Source: Echinometra lucunter (Eukaryota; Echinodermata; Echinoidea; Camarodonta; Echinometridae). Taken from it: 64,000 nucleotides of DNA. The translations under genes were made by a program, and so were the position numbers. This document shows positions 63,914 to 64,000 of the stretch, piece by piece (position 1 is the first letter of the stretch; each line of letters begins with the position of its first letter). The stretch covers positions 25,586,766-25,650,765 of the forward strand of contig CM057152.1 of the NCBI GenBank assembly GCA_029962745.1, written 5' to 3'. The notes beneath the pieces were generated by a model. The model did no database searches. It was given only the letters and a program-made list of their open reading frames with translations, and was not told where the DNA came from.

Positions 63914-64000
63914 CTGAAAAGAAGTCACAACAGAAGATACACAACAAATTTACTGCAGAAATCAGTTACCGGTACTGAAAATTGCATTCATGACAGAAAT

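Larger units (their letters stand above)
61127..63668. mobile_element. 2.5-kb composite TIR element in intron 1
   Basis: Ends GGTTTTCCCGTCCAATTTCA and TGAAATTGGATGGGAAACC form inverted repeats of about 33 bp reaching to tgcatgc, flanked by TATA on both sides. Inside each end is an array of ~42-bp units (ttcaatttcgccatagggca; 61174-61380, and inverted at 62795-63015). Between them are four 100-bp repeats, a pearl copy and a palindrome. No transposase; superfamily unknown. Confidence 0.65.

Noticed and set aside
61174..63015. Regularly spaced ~42-bp repeats as a CRISPR-like array
   Set aside because: Eukaryotic context, degenerate units without unique spacers, mirror arrangement at both ends of a TIR element.

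Overview
The window is animal nuclear DNA: AT-rich, with a single-copy gene cut into many short exons (35 to 234 bases) by introns of 0.3 to 5 kb that are packed with transposon relics. The repeat content (TGACCTTTGACC-rich tandem repeats ending in ACGG microsatellite and a GGCGGAGGCATAAA hairpin, hAT and TTAA-target MITEs, CR1/L2-like LINE pieces) suggests a marine invertebrate deuterostome, most likely an echinoderm such as a sea urchin. That placement is inference, not shown directly.

The only conserved protein-coding gene I can support lies on the minus strand and runs through essentially the whole window: KNTC1 (Rod, kinetochore-associated protein 1), the scaffold of the Rod-Zw10-Zwilch complex. 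I reconstructed 35 exons by joining consensus splice sites in compatible phase (5' end near 63.9 kb, 3' end near 3.3 kb). They give 3,965 coding bases, or 1,321 complete codons with no internal stop. The product is co-linear with my recollection of vertebrate KNTC1, from about residue 95 to the mid-1,400s of about 2,200. The N-terminal end of the beta-propeller lies beyond the right edge and the C-terminal third beyond the left edge. Exons 1-9 encode propeller strands; exons 10-35 encode the alpha-helical solenoid and the start of the Rod C-terminal region. Special gene features are one GC-AG intron, a 35-base exon, and a 42-base exon preceded by an apparent 38-base intron.

The introns hold the rest. 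Counted from the right: intron 1 has a 2.5-kb TIR-bounded composite element (61.1-63.7 kb) containing 100-bp tandem repeats, a nested hairpin-ended repeat and a 65-bp palindrome. Introns 2 and 13 have two copies, in opposite orientation, of one hAT-like element with 8-bp target duplications. Intron 11 has a 1.6-kb hAT element. Intron 17 has a 1.05-kb element with 131-bp inverted repeats that carries a RecQ-type helicase fragment behind promoter-like motifs. Intron 18 has two further TIR elements. Intron 20 has a foldback element and intron 21 a short hAT MITE. Intron 25 has a LINE relic and a ~210-bp tandem array. Many copies of two pearl/HINE-like families occur throughout.

No bacterial-type defence system, CRISPR array or operon is present. 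The most unusual items are the helicase-bearing long-TIR element, the DR1-type nuclear-receptor motifs amplified inside the pearl-like repeats, and the 38-base intron with its in-frame cassette exon.
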